Assembly (NCBI GenBank): GCA_963170055.1
Contig: CAUJGJ010000188.1
Span: forward strand, 1,401,671 to 1,465,670
Direction of reading: 5' to 3'
DNA length: 64,000 nucleotides
Source of the DNA: Halisarca cf. caerulea
Taxonomy: Eukaryota > Porifera > Demospongiae > Chondrillida > Halisarcidae
Both the position numbers and the translations under genes were made by a program. The notes beneath the pieces were generated by a model, which was not told the DNA's origin, made no database searches, and worked only from the letters and a program-made list of their open reading frames with translations. This document shows, piece after piece, positions 11,089-23,279 of the stretch. The first letter of the stretch is position 1, and each line of letters starts with the position of its first letter.

Positions 11089-12390
11089 GCTATGGTTATA
11101 AGAGTTGTTGTGCTGTAGGCTGTAGTAATTGAGCGTCAAAAAGCAGCGGGATTAGTTTCTATAGATATCCAAGTGACCCCGAACGTCGATCAAAGTGGAT
11201 AGCCGCCGTGAAGAGAGAGAATTGGGAGCCTTCAGGACACAGCTGGATCTGTTCAGCTCATTTTATCGATGGAAAGAGTGATGATCCACTTTTTCCCGAC
11301 TACTTGCCCAGTATCTTCAATCACATCCCTAGTCCTATGAAAAGTAAGAGAGCATCAGCTCTCGAGGATTATCACAGGAGGAAAATAGCGTCCTCTACAT
11401 GCCTTGAAACGATAAGGATGGAGACAGCAAGGCAATTGCTAACACAAAGTGATTGTTCTACTAGCATTGTGACAAGCAATAGCTCTAACACCTCACCATT
11501 GCTGCTGCAAGACACACACATAACAAATACACTCAGACTGGACTAGTCGCTATCACCAGTATTCATACACAATCAAAAATGACATTAGACACCCTTGGAA
11601 ATTTAGAAGAAGAGCATGCTCTAACCAAGGGAAAGATGGCCACCCAGCTGACTGAACAGAGTTTAGAAAGGGATGCCCACAAAGTTAAGGTTTACACTGG
11701 CTTACCATCATTTGTTTCCCTAAAAATTCTGTTCGACTTTGTCAACCCATATGCAAGGGAACATCATTGCTCCGCTCTGACAAATTTCCAGCAATTCTCA
11801 TTCTTATGAAGTTACGCCTCAATCTTCTAGATCAAGATTTGGCATATAAATTTGGAGTATCTCAGCCAACTGTTTCCTGGATTATTAACAAGTGGGTGGA
11901 TATTTTGTATGTTTGTTTGAAGCTCCTTGTTATGTGGCCAGAATGTGGTCAACTTGGAGAAACCTTGCCTGAAGACTTTAAAAGGCATTTCCAAAATGTG
12001 TTTGTATTATAGATTGCTTTGAAGTTTTTATGTGAACAACCAGTGGCACGTGATTTGATGGCAAGAGCACAAACGTACTCCCATTACAACAAACACCACA
12101 ACACCGTTAAATTCCTCAATGGTATTACACCCCATTCACGGAGTGATATCATTTGTATCAAAAGGCTGAGGAGGTAGGGTGTCAGACAAGCACTTAACTG
12201 AAAATTGTGATACTTGCTACCAGGTAATCAAATTTTGGAAGATCGCAGCTTTAATATTCAAGAAAGCGTCGACATGTACTGTGCAGAAATAAAAGTTCCA
12301 CCTTTCACCAGAGGCAAAAGCAATGCTCTTCAATTGAAGTTGAAAGTGCCCGTAAATTGTCCTGAGTCAGAATACATGTTTAAAGACTAA
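11089..12390 (+). pseudogene. ISL2EU transposase (THAP domain, HTH, DDE), broken
   Basis: The N-terminus is a THAP zinc finger: CCAVGCSN at about 11116, then SFYRYPSDPERRSKWIAA and ICSAHF at about 11250, giving the C2CH ligands. After a linker, GLPSFVSLKILFDFVNPYAR (about 11697) and KFGVSQPTVSWIINKW (about 11848) form the helix-turn-helix region typical of DDE_Tnp_4 transposases. Downstream pieces include IDCFEVFM (first catalytic Asp, about 12013), ARAQTYSHY, ILEDRSFNIQESV and EIKVPPF. Damage: an in-frame TGA at 11130-11132 inside the THAP finger, an apparent lost base at the presumed start, a frameshift near 11790, and several more after 12002. It would have cut and rejoined the element ends in the nucleus. 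Its gene converges on the YqaJ gene. Confidence 0.85.
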
Positions 12391-12480
12391 TAGGTGTTCT
12401 CAAACAGAAATGTACCATATTTCAATCTATTCTGCCCATTAGTGCAATTATGTGTGATAGTGAAACAGAGTGTAGTTTTA

Positions 12481-12978
12481 AGCCCTTTTTACACTGGAGA
12501 AATTTAAAGTGATTTAGTTAAACCGCTTTCGAAAGCGGTTTAACTAAATCGCTTTAATGCGTTTACACGCACTAGCATAAACCGATTTCGAAGGCGACTT
12601 GCCTCGCAATTTTGCTCTCAATAGTGTAAACGCTTCAAATCGCTTTAAGAGACTTTTGCTGTTTCATCTAAAACAACAAAAATCGCTATCAATTTATACT
12701 CAGGTGGTCTTGTTGTTCCTTTCTCTGCATATACAAATGCGGGCGGTGTTTCGTGGTGTTTAGCCTTGGTAAAATTCTAGCTTTTACTCCTTCAAAAAGT
12801 TAACATTTGAAGCGCTTTAGTTTAAATCGGTTTCAAACTGACTTCAAACCACCTCGATAGGTGGTTTAGCTAAATCGGTTACGTAACCGCTTTAACATGT
12901 TTACACGCAAGCGGCCTAAACCGATTTAACGTTAAAGCGCTTTCTAAACCGGTTTAACGCTCCAGTGTAAATAGGGCT
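12481..12978. mobile_element. Harbinger-type MITE nested in ISL2EU element
   Basis: A 498-bp element with ends AGCCCTTTTTACACTGGAGA and (reversed) AGCCCTATTTACACTGGAGC, flanked by a 3-bp duplication TTA (12478-12480 and 12979-12981). TTA duplication is the hallmark of PIF/Harbinger insertion. The interior is filled with short repeats around AACCGATTT/AAATCGG and holds a perfect 40-bp palindrome at 12511-12550. It lies in the spacer between the two ISL2EU genes, so it arrived after that element. Confidence 0.88.
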
Positions 12979-13060
12979 TTATTGATAAAGCTGTTACAGT
13001 AGTGGTTTGTTGTGCTTTGTGTAACTGCTGTGAGTCTGCTGTTCCATTACATTAACCATT

Positions 13061-14560
13061 TTACACAAATTTATAATTGAGATAGTCTACGGATGTATAT
13101 ATAGCATGATGTCTATGAGGGTCCACCTGAACTAATGTGCTGTTAATCTGTCGGTCTAGACTGTGTATACCATTTACAAAGAATCTCGGGCAGCACACAT
13201 TGTTTGTAGAAGTGGGTGGCTTTGTCAATTGCATCAGCAATGAACTCTTCGTTGAGGTCAATTTGTAGGACCAATACCTTTTCTTCCCTCCACATAAAAA
13301 GTGACAAAAATTGACTGAGCATAATTTCCTTTGTAACTGAATTTGGTAGTAGTATACGTCATCTGTTGTCAAGGCGAAACAACCCTCATGTACATGTTCC
13401 AAACAAAATCTGCTGTCATTTGTTGATTCCAAAAATGAATGATCAACACATGAAAATGGACACTTGACTTCAATAACCTGTGATCCACAGCAGCTGCAAT
13501 TGACCAACCCATCTGGTGGAGCTCCCAAGTAGGGGTACTGTGGATGAATTACCAGACCACTGTCAGTCACTATTAGGTCAAAATGGTCAGCAGCAATAGA
13601 GGTAAAATAAGCATCTCTTGCTGTCTTCTAATGCTCACATCCCCACCTAGTAGCTTTGGTGCTAAATCTCACACTCTCAGGGTAGCAGATTTACTTGATT
13701 AGACACTTGGAGTGCTTCAATGGGTTAGTACGGATGGATGCTTTGAATCGATATGCAGTGATGCGGCCTGCTCTAAAACTGAATCATTCTTTGGATAGGG
13801 ATTGTTTGCAGGTTATATACCTATTCAATATTTCGTACTTGATCATCACTGACACTCATCATCTTGAACACTTCGTGGCATTCATGTACCAACTCATCAT
13901 ATTGCATGGACAAGTACTCATCCTTGAACATAAATGACAGTGGCTCTGACCTGACAGTGTGGTCAACAACGTAATGATCATTGTGTTCGGGTAGTATTGA
14001 CAAAAGAGCAGGTTTTTCATTCGTTCAGGATAGCTTATCGAACAGGTTTTCAAGCTCAGCATCTGATGGTGTAGTCATTATGAACGAACGCAAGCTTGAG
14101 GATGATGGAGATGTGTCAGTGCATTGATCCTGGCTGCCATGGTTTATTTGCCAATCACTTTCTTTTATTTGTGGTGCTGAAAAGTCAATGTTTGAAATAG
14201 GGGCAAAATGCACCTTCTTCATGGAAGGGGGTAGCCACTGAGAAGGCTCAGATGTGCATGAAGTTTCCCTAGTAAACTTAGTATGTGCCTCCACTGTGAG
14301 CAGCAATGCAGACACATGTGAACAAACCTCACCCAGCCCAGCCATGCAAGTGCAGTGAGCTGCTGCAATGGTCCTGTTTGTCTCTGCAGTTACCCATGGC
14401 TGAGCTGGCTCAGCTGTGACTGTCTGAGAATGCCTAACTTTATCCCTAACTACAATACTATTACTATCCGAACCAGTAACCTTATAGCACGCAACATCAC
14501 CAACCCAATCAGCAATAAGATACTTGTAGCCATCCAAAGTCTTGTACGCTTATAAATCTT
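13061..14560 (-). pseudogene. ISL2EU accessory protein: SWIM zinc finger plus YqaJ-like nuclease, broken
   Basis: Read on minus, an N-terminal block from about 14537 contains AHCTCMAGLGEVCSHVSALL, a SWIM-type zinc-binding motif (CxC...CxH). A middle block at about 14003-13821 reads DELVHECHEVFKMMSVSDDQ. The C-terminal block (13570-13061) is a YqaJ/exonuclease-like domain: YLGAPPDGLV supplies the Asp, VIEVKCPF the Glu-x-Lys, and YYYQIQLQ the conserved Gln. These active-site residues are still present. Frameshifts and stops lie between the blocks (about 14025, 13821, 13690-13630), so no single protein can be made. In ISL2EU elements this gene accompanies the transposase; its exact role in transposition is not settled. 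Confidence 0.82.
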
Positions 14561-15400
14561 CTTTAGTGTAAGGGCTTGGTGTGTTGATTAAATAATTATC
14601 GATGTCCAGTTTCAGGCATAGAATCAGTTAGGACAGAAGTGTGTAAGGATTGTCCTAACCGGGTCCAATGTAGTCCAACTTTTAACGTAAACCTCGATTT
14701 CACTTCGCTGTCCAGCTGTAAGAAGTACTGAGAGAACTCTCGTGATGACGTTTAGTATTAGAGTAGTGATTCAGTACTAAAAGGAAAGTTGACGATGACA
14801 AGTGCCACTCAAACACATGGTTCTTCTACCACTCAAGATGGCAGATGCATTATTGCATGAGTGCATTGCCAGGGAATATTGCATAATCGAATACCCTCTA
14901 TAGATTTGCACGCAATCAATTTGGATTGTATACAGTTGGTCTTATGATTCCTGAAAGAGTAAAATGGTGCATAGAAGCTGGGTAGCTGTTGTTGGATATA
15001 GCTGTGCCACCAACAATATCCTTATAGGCAATCCACATCAGTTAATTTGTAGGAGTCTTTTTTGCACTGTAATTTTGATATTATTTTGCTCACAATGTTG
15101 ATCATAACAGCTGCTATTATTGGAGTTTATGAGTTTGAGAGGTATTGTTATAGCACAAAATATTGCTGTTTCGGTGCACAACAAAAATATACCAGCATTT
15201 GAGAAGATATGTATTGGGGAGACCCATAACTAAACAGTGATATAGGACAACAGAATAATTTCTAGCACTCCATGTTGTTTGTTGTGTTAATTACCTTTGG
15301 CTATACTTCTTGGAAGAGTCGTAAACTGTGAAAATTATTATTTGTGAGTGCTGTATGTTCATATTGGTGGAAGTCTACACTGTACTGTACTCTTTTGCAG

Positions 15401-15502
15401 TTTGGAGAAAGTGTACTGTTTCGCATTGCCAGCAGTGGGAACATTGACATCTTTGATAGAATGGTTGAAAAGTTTGGACTCAACCCGGACAAGTGGGATT
15501 CT
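15401..15502 (+). CDS. Ankyrin gene exon, one repeat (C)
   Basis: A 102-bp phase-0 exon between acceptor ttttgcag and a consensus donor gtaagt. It reads FGESVLFRIASSGNIDIF then DRMVEKFGLNP. The A-SSGNIDI core and the hydrophobic spacing fit a divergent ankyrin repeat; the canonical TALH turn is SVLF here. It follows the transposon-filled intron that starts at 10723. The strong splice sites support continued use of the exon. Confidence 0.85.
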
Positions 15503-16540
15503 GTAAGTGTGTTATGACCAATTAGTTGTGCTAATCTTTTTATTCTATGAAGGCTGTTGTGAAGTTGTCCGTAGCAAATGTGCATGTGTGAGAATCTCTG
15601 AGTGTTAAGTTTGACATAAAGCTTTTAAACCTTCACTAGCCATGTACATGATGAATTGGTAGCAGGGTGCAATATTTTATCTGTCTCTGAATCAGTTCTA
15701 GTAAGTTCTTTATTGCTAATAGTATTTGATGGGTCAGGTATTGTATTGGACCAATAATAAGCAGAATACACTTATTCTAGGTGGCTTATGCAAAATCAAG
15801 GACATCTATTTTGTATTTGTCACTGGGTGGATTAGCGGCTTAGTCTAAGAAAGTTTATCTTTGTGAGCCTTCCTCTGGCCTACATTAAGGCACAAAGATT
15901 GCAAAATCTGGTCGTAGAAATGGGGGGGGGGGGGGTAGGGGGTTGTACACTAAATTAGGCTCAAAATGAGGAACAAGTACTGTTTAAGCTTACTTACTAA
16001 ATCAAAATGAAGTTTGTTGCTCCATTTCATGGCTTCAATATTCAAGGTTGTCCACAAGAACAACACCCATGCGGCCACTAAAGGCCCGACATGAAACAAA
16101 TGGAACAATGTACGCAGATTCATTTCAATTCTGAGGGTTTGGTGTTTTAGGAACCATCTGCGAAAGTTTCAAGTCTAAGGCTAAAACTTCCATGACCGGA
16201 TTTTTGATTGAAATATCTTAGTGGTCTCATATTCCAAAGCTTCAATAAAGTCCACCATTTTGTTTTATAGCCAAAAGTGGCATAGCATACCTGCATAATG
16301 ACATTTTGTGATGCTGGGTGATGTCCTCATTTGTGTGATGTAGTTTACCATTTGTGGTGACATTGCTTACAATTTGTGGGAACATTATTTATGAATTTGG
16401 TGTGTACATGCCCCAAATCCCAAGTGGCTGCAGGCTGTTATAAATGCCCTGTTAAAGTAACATGGTGTTCTGCCTTAAGAGCATGGTTGTCATTTTTACC
16501 TGTGTACACATACACTACACTTGCAACTAGATTGCTTAAG
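15503..16540. other. Intron, nothing recognised apart from a short G run
   Basis: No gene or repeat family recognised. A G run of about 14 lies near 15923. The segment ends at the TTAA that may mark the left edge of the piggyBac element. Confidence 0.6.
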
Positions 16541-16844
16541 TTAACCCTTAAAGGTTCGAAAGCCACTTTTGTGGTGCGACCCCCAAAGGTTCGTATTGTG
16601 CAAGTTCGTCCGATTATATTGATTCTCTCGATGTTTGTTCATATAGCGTGTGTATGTATCTTTGTATAATATCAAACCCGTACGATCCATACTAAAGGAA
16701 GTACACAACAATAAAAAGTACCTGATATACCAGAGTTATACAAGGAAATGTCAATCATGCAACGGAAAATGCTATTATTATGTCACGAAAATGGCTACCG
16801 TTCCTAAAGTGTTTTCTAGAGTTTGATGAATACTACAGTTCGTC

Positions 16845-18732
16845 CTACTTCTCCTTGGTGTGATACAACTTGAAACAAGGGTAAGGACACAAGTGAATTG
16901 GATTTTGTAGATCGCACTCCTCGCACGTGAAGCAGGTTCTTTTGCATCCCAGTCCTGTGGAACTGTTGCTACAGTATCGACAACTGCGAGGCGTTTCACA
17001 TTTCGAGGGGAAATGGCGCTCACAGAACCGAGCAAAAGGAGGTGCATCCAACAGAATGCGGCCTGGACGATTTCTAGAATTGTGCTTGGCCAATAACTCC
17101 TCCACAAGAGAAAGGATGTATTCCTTTAGCTCCATCTTCAGGAAAAGCGGCGATTCTTGGGCAAGAATGTATGAATTAGTTACCGAAAGATCCACCAAGA
17201 AGTAAAAAAAGTCGCAGCCACCATCGCCGTGATCTTCTGCTGCAGCTGTAGCTAGCTCTTCCTTCTGGCATCTGTCATGTCCACTCCCCCCATGAATTAA
17301 TTATACAACTTGGCAGTTGTCGGGCACTTGACACTCTGCCTCGAGCTGTCTTTCAGTCGTCGTAGGACTGTTTCCTCCTGTCTAGGTGGGGATATTGTGT
17401 TAATGAAGGGAACACAGCGATTGTCCTTCCACACTACACACTCAATATGGCCCTCCACTAACTCCGTTCGATTATCACCCTGACTCATGGTTTTCTCCAT
17501 TTCTTTGAGTGCCCTCAAACACTGTGGCCAGTTGCTCCGATTCACCCTTGTTGTCGCAATGGTGTAAATCAAATCCTCCAGCAAATCTTATTACTAGCTG
17601 AATGCTGGAGAAAAAGTTGCCATAGAAAACAAAGTATCCCTGCCCATACAGTGGCTCCACCATTGTCTTCACCACACTAGCTCCTAGTCCAAACTGTGTT
17701 GCCCCCTGTGTAGCTTCTGCGTAGATATCAATGTCACAGCAATAGCCATTGATTGCATCTGCTTTAACCCACACCTTGTACCCCCGTTTTGTGGGCTTGT
17801 TCGGCATATACTGCTTGAAGCTACTCTTCCCTTTGAATAAAACCATTGCCTCGTCAGCAGAATTCTCTCGGTGTGGCTTGTACTTTTTTGTCAGAGAATT
17901 CCTCTTGGCGGTATCTAGCAGTGGCCGAATCTTGTGCAGCTTGTCACAACCAGATTCCCCGTGTCGCACAGTAGTGGTGTTGTCGTTTAAATGCAGACAT
18001 CGCATCTGATTCAAAGCCTTAAATCGCAACACTGACATGCACTTGGCAATGCATGGTACACCCAACAGTGGATTTTGGGACCAGTAATCCCTTACATCTG
18101 GAAGCCGGTGAACCCCCATTGTCAGCAGCATCCCCAAAAACAGCATTATCTCACTAGTGCATGTTGGAGTCCAGTTGTATGACTCACCAGGTGGATTCTG
18201 TTGTGCGTATAAATTGGTTTGCTCAGCTATTTTGTCGAAAGATTGTTCCCCAAAAACTTCCACAAAGTACTGCAGCGATGTTGCATCACTACTAAGTGGA
18301 TTCGTGGGACCTACCTGCTCAGTGAAATCAATGGGCTAGAAAGGCTGGGCTGATGGTGTACGTTGCTGTTTGGACAGGATGCGTTGGTGTTGATGGCGGG
18401 GAGGATGTTGGTGTTGATGTAGCTAGTGGCAAGGTTGTCAGGTTGTCGTGTGTGGGTGTAGACTGGATAGTGAGTGCTGGGGTGGGCAAAGTTGTGGGGG
18501 GTTGTGGCTGGTGGTGTGGTTGGGTTGTTGATGTCCCCACTGGTGAACAAGTGGGTATAGTGTCAGATATTACTGTTGGCTCCATCGAGCTTTACTCACT
18601 TTCTTCAACCACAGCTTGAGCCTGATTTAGTGGATCCATAGCTGCGTCAGCTAGCATCCCTTCTTCTCCAAGATAGTCCTCATCATCTGACTCAAGCCAG
18701 CTATCATCCAGCTGTTGCAAAACATCACTCAT
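16845..18732 (-). pseudogene. piggyBac transposase (DDE_Tnp_1_7 type), broken
   Basis: The minus-strand reading begins MSDVLQQLDDSWLESDDED at 18732, an acidic N-terminus typical of the family. A Pro/Thr-rich linker follows. The catalytic core contains FVEVFGEQSFDKIAEQTNLY (about 18260), ADEAMVLFKGKSSFKQYMPN (first Asp region, about 17850) and RGYKVWVKADAINGYCCDID (about 17790). Near 17285 the piggyBac signature MGGVDMTDARRK is readable. The C-terminus ends with a Cys-rich finger, CRYCSNSSTGLGCKRTCFTC and CDLQNPIHLCPYPC. Lesions: a stop at about 18594, frameshifts near 18335 and 17580, and further breaks at 17290-17200. It would have excised and inserted the element precisely at TTAA sites. 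Confidence 0.85.
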
Positions 18733-19310
18733 GTTGAACCTTGGAATTACATTTCGTTTCTGTGCTAGGATAATATATCATGAATGTAATAATTGTATGC
18801 TGTTTTGGTATGTGTGTTATCATGTGCATTCTGATCTACTGATTTTATTTGCGTGTAATGATAGCTACATAAAATCGCTGTATATATACTTCAGCTATGT
18901 GTATTATTTCAATCCAGCTGTTTGTGGTGCATAAGCTTCATTCACAGGCTACACACAGCTATTGTGGAGTCTTTATTTGGACATACCAAAGCTTTCTAGC
19001 CTGCTACACTGTAATTAAACAAGTAGTTTAGCAGATCAAAGCTCTCCAAGGGTCTAACAACGCACTCCTCAACTCGCTAGATCTAAGAACAGCCATACAG
19101 CATACGTATCTCTTGCTTACCGGTTTGGAGGCCATGAATCAACGACGGTACGGAAAACAAGCGAAAAAAAGGATCAGAAATAGTTTTCAAGAACAAATAT
19201 AGTTGGAACGATACCTCAGAGCGATATATAAGGCAGTTTCGGTGGCAAGAATGTTGTCTCCTCAAGTTGACCGCACGCACCACTTTATTGGCTTTCGAAC
19301 TTTTTGGGGC

Positions 19311-20074
19311 TACACAGGGTATTTATAACCGTCCAGGAATAAAATGCAAAAATGGCCGTCTTGAAATAGCAGCACGAATTATCGATCGTTTCTACTTAGT
19401 TGACAAGTTTTTCGCCAAGTTCTTCTTACTGGACGAAAGTTGTATATATTCCGCTCATGTTGGTACTTAACTAGCAATTGTTTCTATTGTCTGAAGAAAG
19501 ATAGCGAGCTAGGAATACATAGCAGTTTCAGACAAACTTCGCCTTGGTTACACCTTTTAATCCCTCTCAATTCATATGGAAGAACATGAAAAGACAGAAC
19601 AAGTGGTGAGCTATCCGAAAATCATTCTGGGCTATAGGTTATAATCTTCCATAAGAAAGTTACAACCGAAAAACCTGTTTTTTCACCCTTCAAACGGCCG
19701 AAAATTAGCATAAATGGTCCAATTGTGAGAAACTGCTTGATTGTAGCACTATGCCCGGAACGATTTTCACAAACCGAAACATCTTAAGATTCCATCGAAG
19801 TTGGATTTGGTGGGATTCGAAGGCATCTAAGGTCTAACCAAGCGACTTTATCTTCGCCCTCAACAAAACTGCCATTTTCGTGACGTTTCACGGATACGTA
19901 GGCATAGCGTCACAAAAGTCGCCCTCTTCCCCCATTCTGTTGATATGTGAAATTTCGTACGTCACCTGAAAGACGCTAAATGACGCATTAAAAACAGCCG
20001 CTAATTGATGACGTTGAAAACAAGCACCGCCCACAATCGGAACAAGCAACAGAGGGTTATAAACACCCTGTGTA
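19311..20074 (+). mobile_element. Family 1 MITE, full copy a
   Basis: A 764-bp element with ends TACACAGGGTATTTATAACC and (reversed) TACACAGGGTGTTTATAACC. It is internally homologous over its whole length to 31967-32726. No gene inside. The element class is unknown; no clear target duplication was found. Confidence 0.82.
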
Positions 20075-20109
20075 ATTATTCATCGTGAACGCAAACGTTC
20101 AAGGGTTAA

Positions 20110-21615
20110 CAGATAGAACAAAATGGCTTCTGCAATTGCACTTCATTGTTATTCAGATATTTTTTCAATTTATTCTGCGAGATGTCAGTAGAACAGTTTT
20201 CTAAAGGGAAATCAATGTACTAACTGAATGTTGATATGGACACATCAACTTTCAACATTTAGGTGAATATCTTGAATAACACATGCAACATACAATTGAC
20301 AAGGTTCAGTGCTATTTCAAAGGCTGATTTTGAGGTCTATTGGCTTAAATCATGTCCATCAATTTGTTGATCTACTCCTGAGCAGCTCAAGCTCATGTTT
20401 CCAAGCTAAATGGTTTGACCACGTGCCCTGGCTTCCACGTAAGCTGACTTGATAGAACTTAAACATCTTCAATGAGGACAATCGGGTGTCCAAATTTATA
20501 CCCCAAAATGCATGTCTGCTAGCAAGGATCGATTATTTCTGAAGCGTTAAACATATAAACAGTTATGGCAGCCGTTTTTCAGATGTTCAGGAAAATTCAC
20601 GAATGAAATTCTGTAAATCGGAAGACATTTATGAATTTGCGAAAATAATATCCCATGAAAATTCTGTTCACTTTGTTTTCTGCGGAAATGAGATGTACAG
20701 TTCCAATTACGCTGGACCAACACCTTAACATATCTACTTGGTATCTGATCTAGACCCAGGCTTCATCTACATTTTCATTTGACAGCAACTGCTATCCAAC
20801 AAAGAAGGACGATGACCCCACTAGGAAATTTTAATCAAAATTTCAGCCTTGAAAGTTCTAGTTTTCGGTTTGAAGCTTTCGCAGATTGTTCCTAAAGGAC
20901 CAAACCCTATATTGTTCCATTTGTTTTACGTCCTGAGTTTTCTGGCCGAATGTATGTTTTTCTTGTGCATAGCCTTGTATAGTATGTTTTTCTTGTGTTT
21001 AGCTTGTAAGTTAAACCGTGGAATGGAGCGACCAAATTAATTTTTCGATTTAGTAAGTTTGTACCTCTCACAAAACCCCCAAATTGTATAACCAGAATTT
21101 GCAATCTTATGTAGGCCTGAAGAAATGTCTGCAAATGCAATCTTTCAAGTACTGGATAAGCGTTTACTTACTCATATACTAAAATGATATGTCCTTCTCT
21201 TATATAGGCATGTTTAAAAGCTATATATCTTGTTCCGGTTGAAAGCAAGGTGGTTTATTTCAGTGCTTCGATAGCATGTACAATTTTGTTTATGTCCAAA
21301 ATCAGACATAACTATACCTATCCTATCAAAATGTGTCAAGATAGCTTTTCATTTTGAAGTTTTATGTATATTTTTGCCAAAACCAGTCCTACTGGTGTGT
21401 GACGGCCTTGCATATATACTTTCAGGTTAATATTTTTGGTACTATGTTTGTATTACCAAATGTGGTGTGGTATTCATGCATGATCCTTGTTAAAATTTCA
21501 TACGGTTATATACTATCATTGTCTGAAAATTGGTAGATTGCATCATTGGTAGCCAGATTTTGAAACCGTATAGTATTTTACAACAGTTGTTTTTGTGATA
21601 TATTTGCCCTTGCAG
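20110..21615. other. Intron, nothing recognised
   Basis: No repeat family, gene or transposon end identified between the possible piggyBac end and the next ankyrin exon. The short open frames here look like chance. Confidence 0.6.
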
Positions 21616-21720
21616 AGGACGTTGCATAGACCTATAACTTGTGCTGCAGAGCATGGTCACTTTTCTATGGTGAAGCATTTATTTGTCAAGTACAACTGTG
21701 ACCTGAGAGTCAAGAATAAA
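21616..21720 (+). CDS. Ankyrin gene exon, one repeat (D)
   Basis: A 105-bp exon (35 codons, phase 0) between acceptor cttgcag and donor gtaagt. It reads RTLHRPITCAAEHGHFSM then VKHLFVKYNCDL. AAEHGHFSMVKHLF is a clear ankyrin helix pair. The acceptor could also be used two bases downstream (agAG), but only the first choice keeps phase 0 with the neighbouring exons. Introns on both sides are long (6.1 and 8.3 kb) because of transposons. Confidence 0.87.
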
Positions 21721-21863
21721 GTAAGTAGAATTTGAAACTGTGAATGTACAATGACAGTAATTTAACAATTATGATCCTGGCACAAATTATTCCTTTACTC
21801 CTTTGTGTGGTCAAGCAAATGCAAATTGTAAATTTGGACATGTACTGCATACTACCTAGCCTG

Positions 21864-21899
<36 letters not shown>

Positions 21900-21900
21900 T

Positions 21901-21939
<39 letters not shown>

Positions 21940-21940
21940 A
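21864..21940. repeat. (CTA)n microsatellite
   Basis: About 25 CTA units with one interruption (ctattacta near 21899). Confidence 0.95.
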
Positions 21941-22454
21941 ACTAATACATAGCAGCAGGTCATGGAGAGATTGTGGTTATGTGACTTTGTAATTTACATA
22001 TTCATATAGATTTAACTCATATTGCATGATCAAGAGTTTTTCTATAGTAGAGTACCCAATCTTTCCGTACGCAGCTTTGCAAAATTGTGCGACACTTTAT
22101 ATTGAATGAACATTTACTTATATGATACAAAGTCCATCACAGCAGCCTAATATCCTTCAAAAGTTGTGAAATGTGCTAGAGCCACAAGATTTTGCACCGA
22201 ATGACCACATTTGGACAAATCGATAGTTAAGTCAAATTATAGCCTGTTTGTTCCAGCCAAATGGGTCTCACTGGTAGCATATACACGTGTATCTATGACT
22301 CCATATGGATAAATTCAGTATATTTTGAAAACTCAGTATAAGGTGTTAACTTCGGGTACTTGATGACGCATAATTGTTGCACATATAAAATACATTCATG
22401 TTATGTTGGAAATTGCTGTTAGGAATTGATTTGTTCCATGGAACACATAAAACT

Positions 22455-22485
22455 CCCGCAGCACCTTGTACATATGTGCTGCGGG
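22455..22485. repeat. Perfect 10-bp stem hairpin
   Basis: CCCGCAGCAC and GTGCTGCGGG flank an 11-base loop. It lies just upstream of a degraded stretch of the tctagccctatg minisatellite (about 22528-22620). Confidence 0.8.
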
Positions 22486-22527
22486 ATGTAGAATTTGCAC
22501 AGTGTGCACTCGGTCCAACTAAACTCT

Positions 22528-22625
22528 GTCTAGCCCTATGCCCATCTAACCTCATGTATGTGTGAAGCCCTATGCTCGTGTAGGCTTATGCCTATCTTGT
22601 CCTTTGCCAACCTAGCCCTGTACCA
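22528..22625. repeat. Degenerate tctagccctatg-type minisatellite
   Basis: Diverged units such as gtctagccctatgcccat and aagccctatgctcgtgtagg, related to the arrays in the ankyrin modules but outside any module. Confidence 0.65.
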
Positions 22626-22805
22626 GTTTTGCAACTTACCCTTGTTCCAAGTGTTTTTTGAGAATCCTTTTTTGACAATGCCTTTTTGCACGATCCTTTG
22701 ACAATCCTACATCCTTTTGCCCTTTTAAATGTTTTTTTATACACCCTGGTTCATGTGGTTTTCCCTTTTATAGTGGTTGCTTGAATAGGTTTCCACTGCT
22801 GTTGA

Positions 22806-23176
22806 GAAGGAACACAATTTTTTAACGGAAAATTATAACCTATAGCCCAGAGTGATTTTTGGATTGTTCACAACTTGTTTATTCTTTTGTGCTGGTTTCA
22901 TGTGAATTGAGAGGGATCTAATGGTCCGGCCGAGGTAAAGTTTTTCTGAAACGGCTTTGTATTCCCAGCTCATTATCTTTCTTCAGACAGTAGATACAAT
23001 CTATAGTTTAGCATTATCATGTACAGAATATATAGATCTTTCGTCCATGCGGTAAGAAAAATTGAGTGAAATTCTCATCAACTATGCAAAAATGATCGAT
23101 ATAAGTTTAAGGTGCTATTTCAAGACGGCCATTTTTGCATTGTATTCCCGGGCAGTTATAAATAACCTGTGTAAGC
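22806..23176 (-). mobile_element. Family 1 MITE fragment (copy c)
   Basis: Reverse-orientation match to the left half of the copy at 19311, from the ataacctatagccc segment to an end reading (reversed) TACACAGGTTATTTATAACT. Only one terminus is present, and it has drifted. Confidence 0.72.
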
Positions 23177-23279
23177 AAAAAGTCCTCAACTTTCTGTAAA
23201 GACTTCATATGTCATAAGAATCAGGGTTATTGTATAACATTACAAGCAGCTTCAGTTAATTTGTTCAATCAAGCAAAAC

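Larger units (their letters stand above)
10913..14898. mobile_element. ISL2EU-type DNA transposon, decayed
   Basis: Terminal inverted repeats of about 75 bp: both ends start GAGGGTATTC and both carry, about 50 bp inwards, GCATCYGCCATCTTGAGTGG. The element is bracketed by TATA (10909-10912 and 14899-14902), compatible with a short TA-type target duplication. Two convergent genes lie inside: a THAP/DDE transposase on plus and a SWIM-YqaJ protein on minus. That gene pair is characteristic of ISL2EU elements. Both genes have stops and frameshifts, so the copy is dead. A Harbinger-type MITE sits between the two gene ends. Confidence 0.88.
16545..20105. mobile_element. piggyBac-type transposon (ends tentative)
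   Basis: The left edge is TTAA at 16541-16544 followed by CCCTTAAAGGTTCG. A possible right edge is TTAA at 20106-20109 preceded by a sequence that reversed reads CCCTTGAACGTTTG. TTAA flanks and CCC-starting ends fit piggyBac, but the two ends match only partly, so the right boundary is uncertain. Inside is a broken minus-strand transposase. A complete family 1 MITE (19311-20074) would be nested near the right end. Confidence 0.55.

Noticed and set aside
16927..17205. Plus-strand frame of 92 codons over the piggyBac C-terminus
   Set aside because: It is the antisense shadow of the minus-strand transposase Cys-rich finger.
21744..21992. Open frame with a long leucine run, resembling a membrane segment
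   Set aside because: It is the translation of the (CTA)n repeat.
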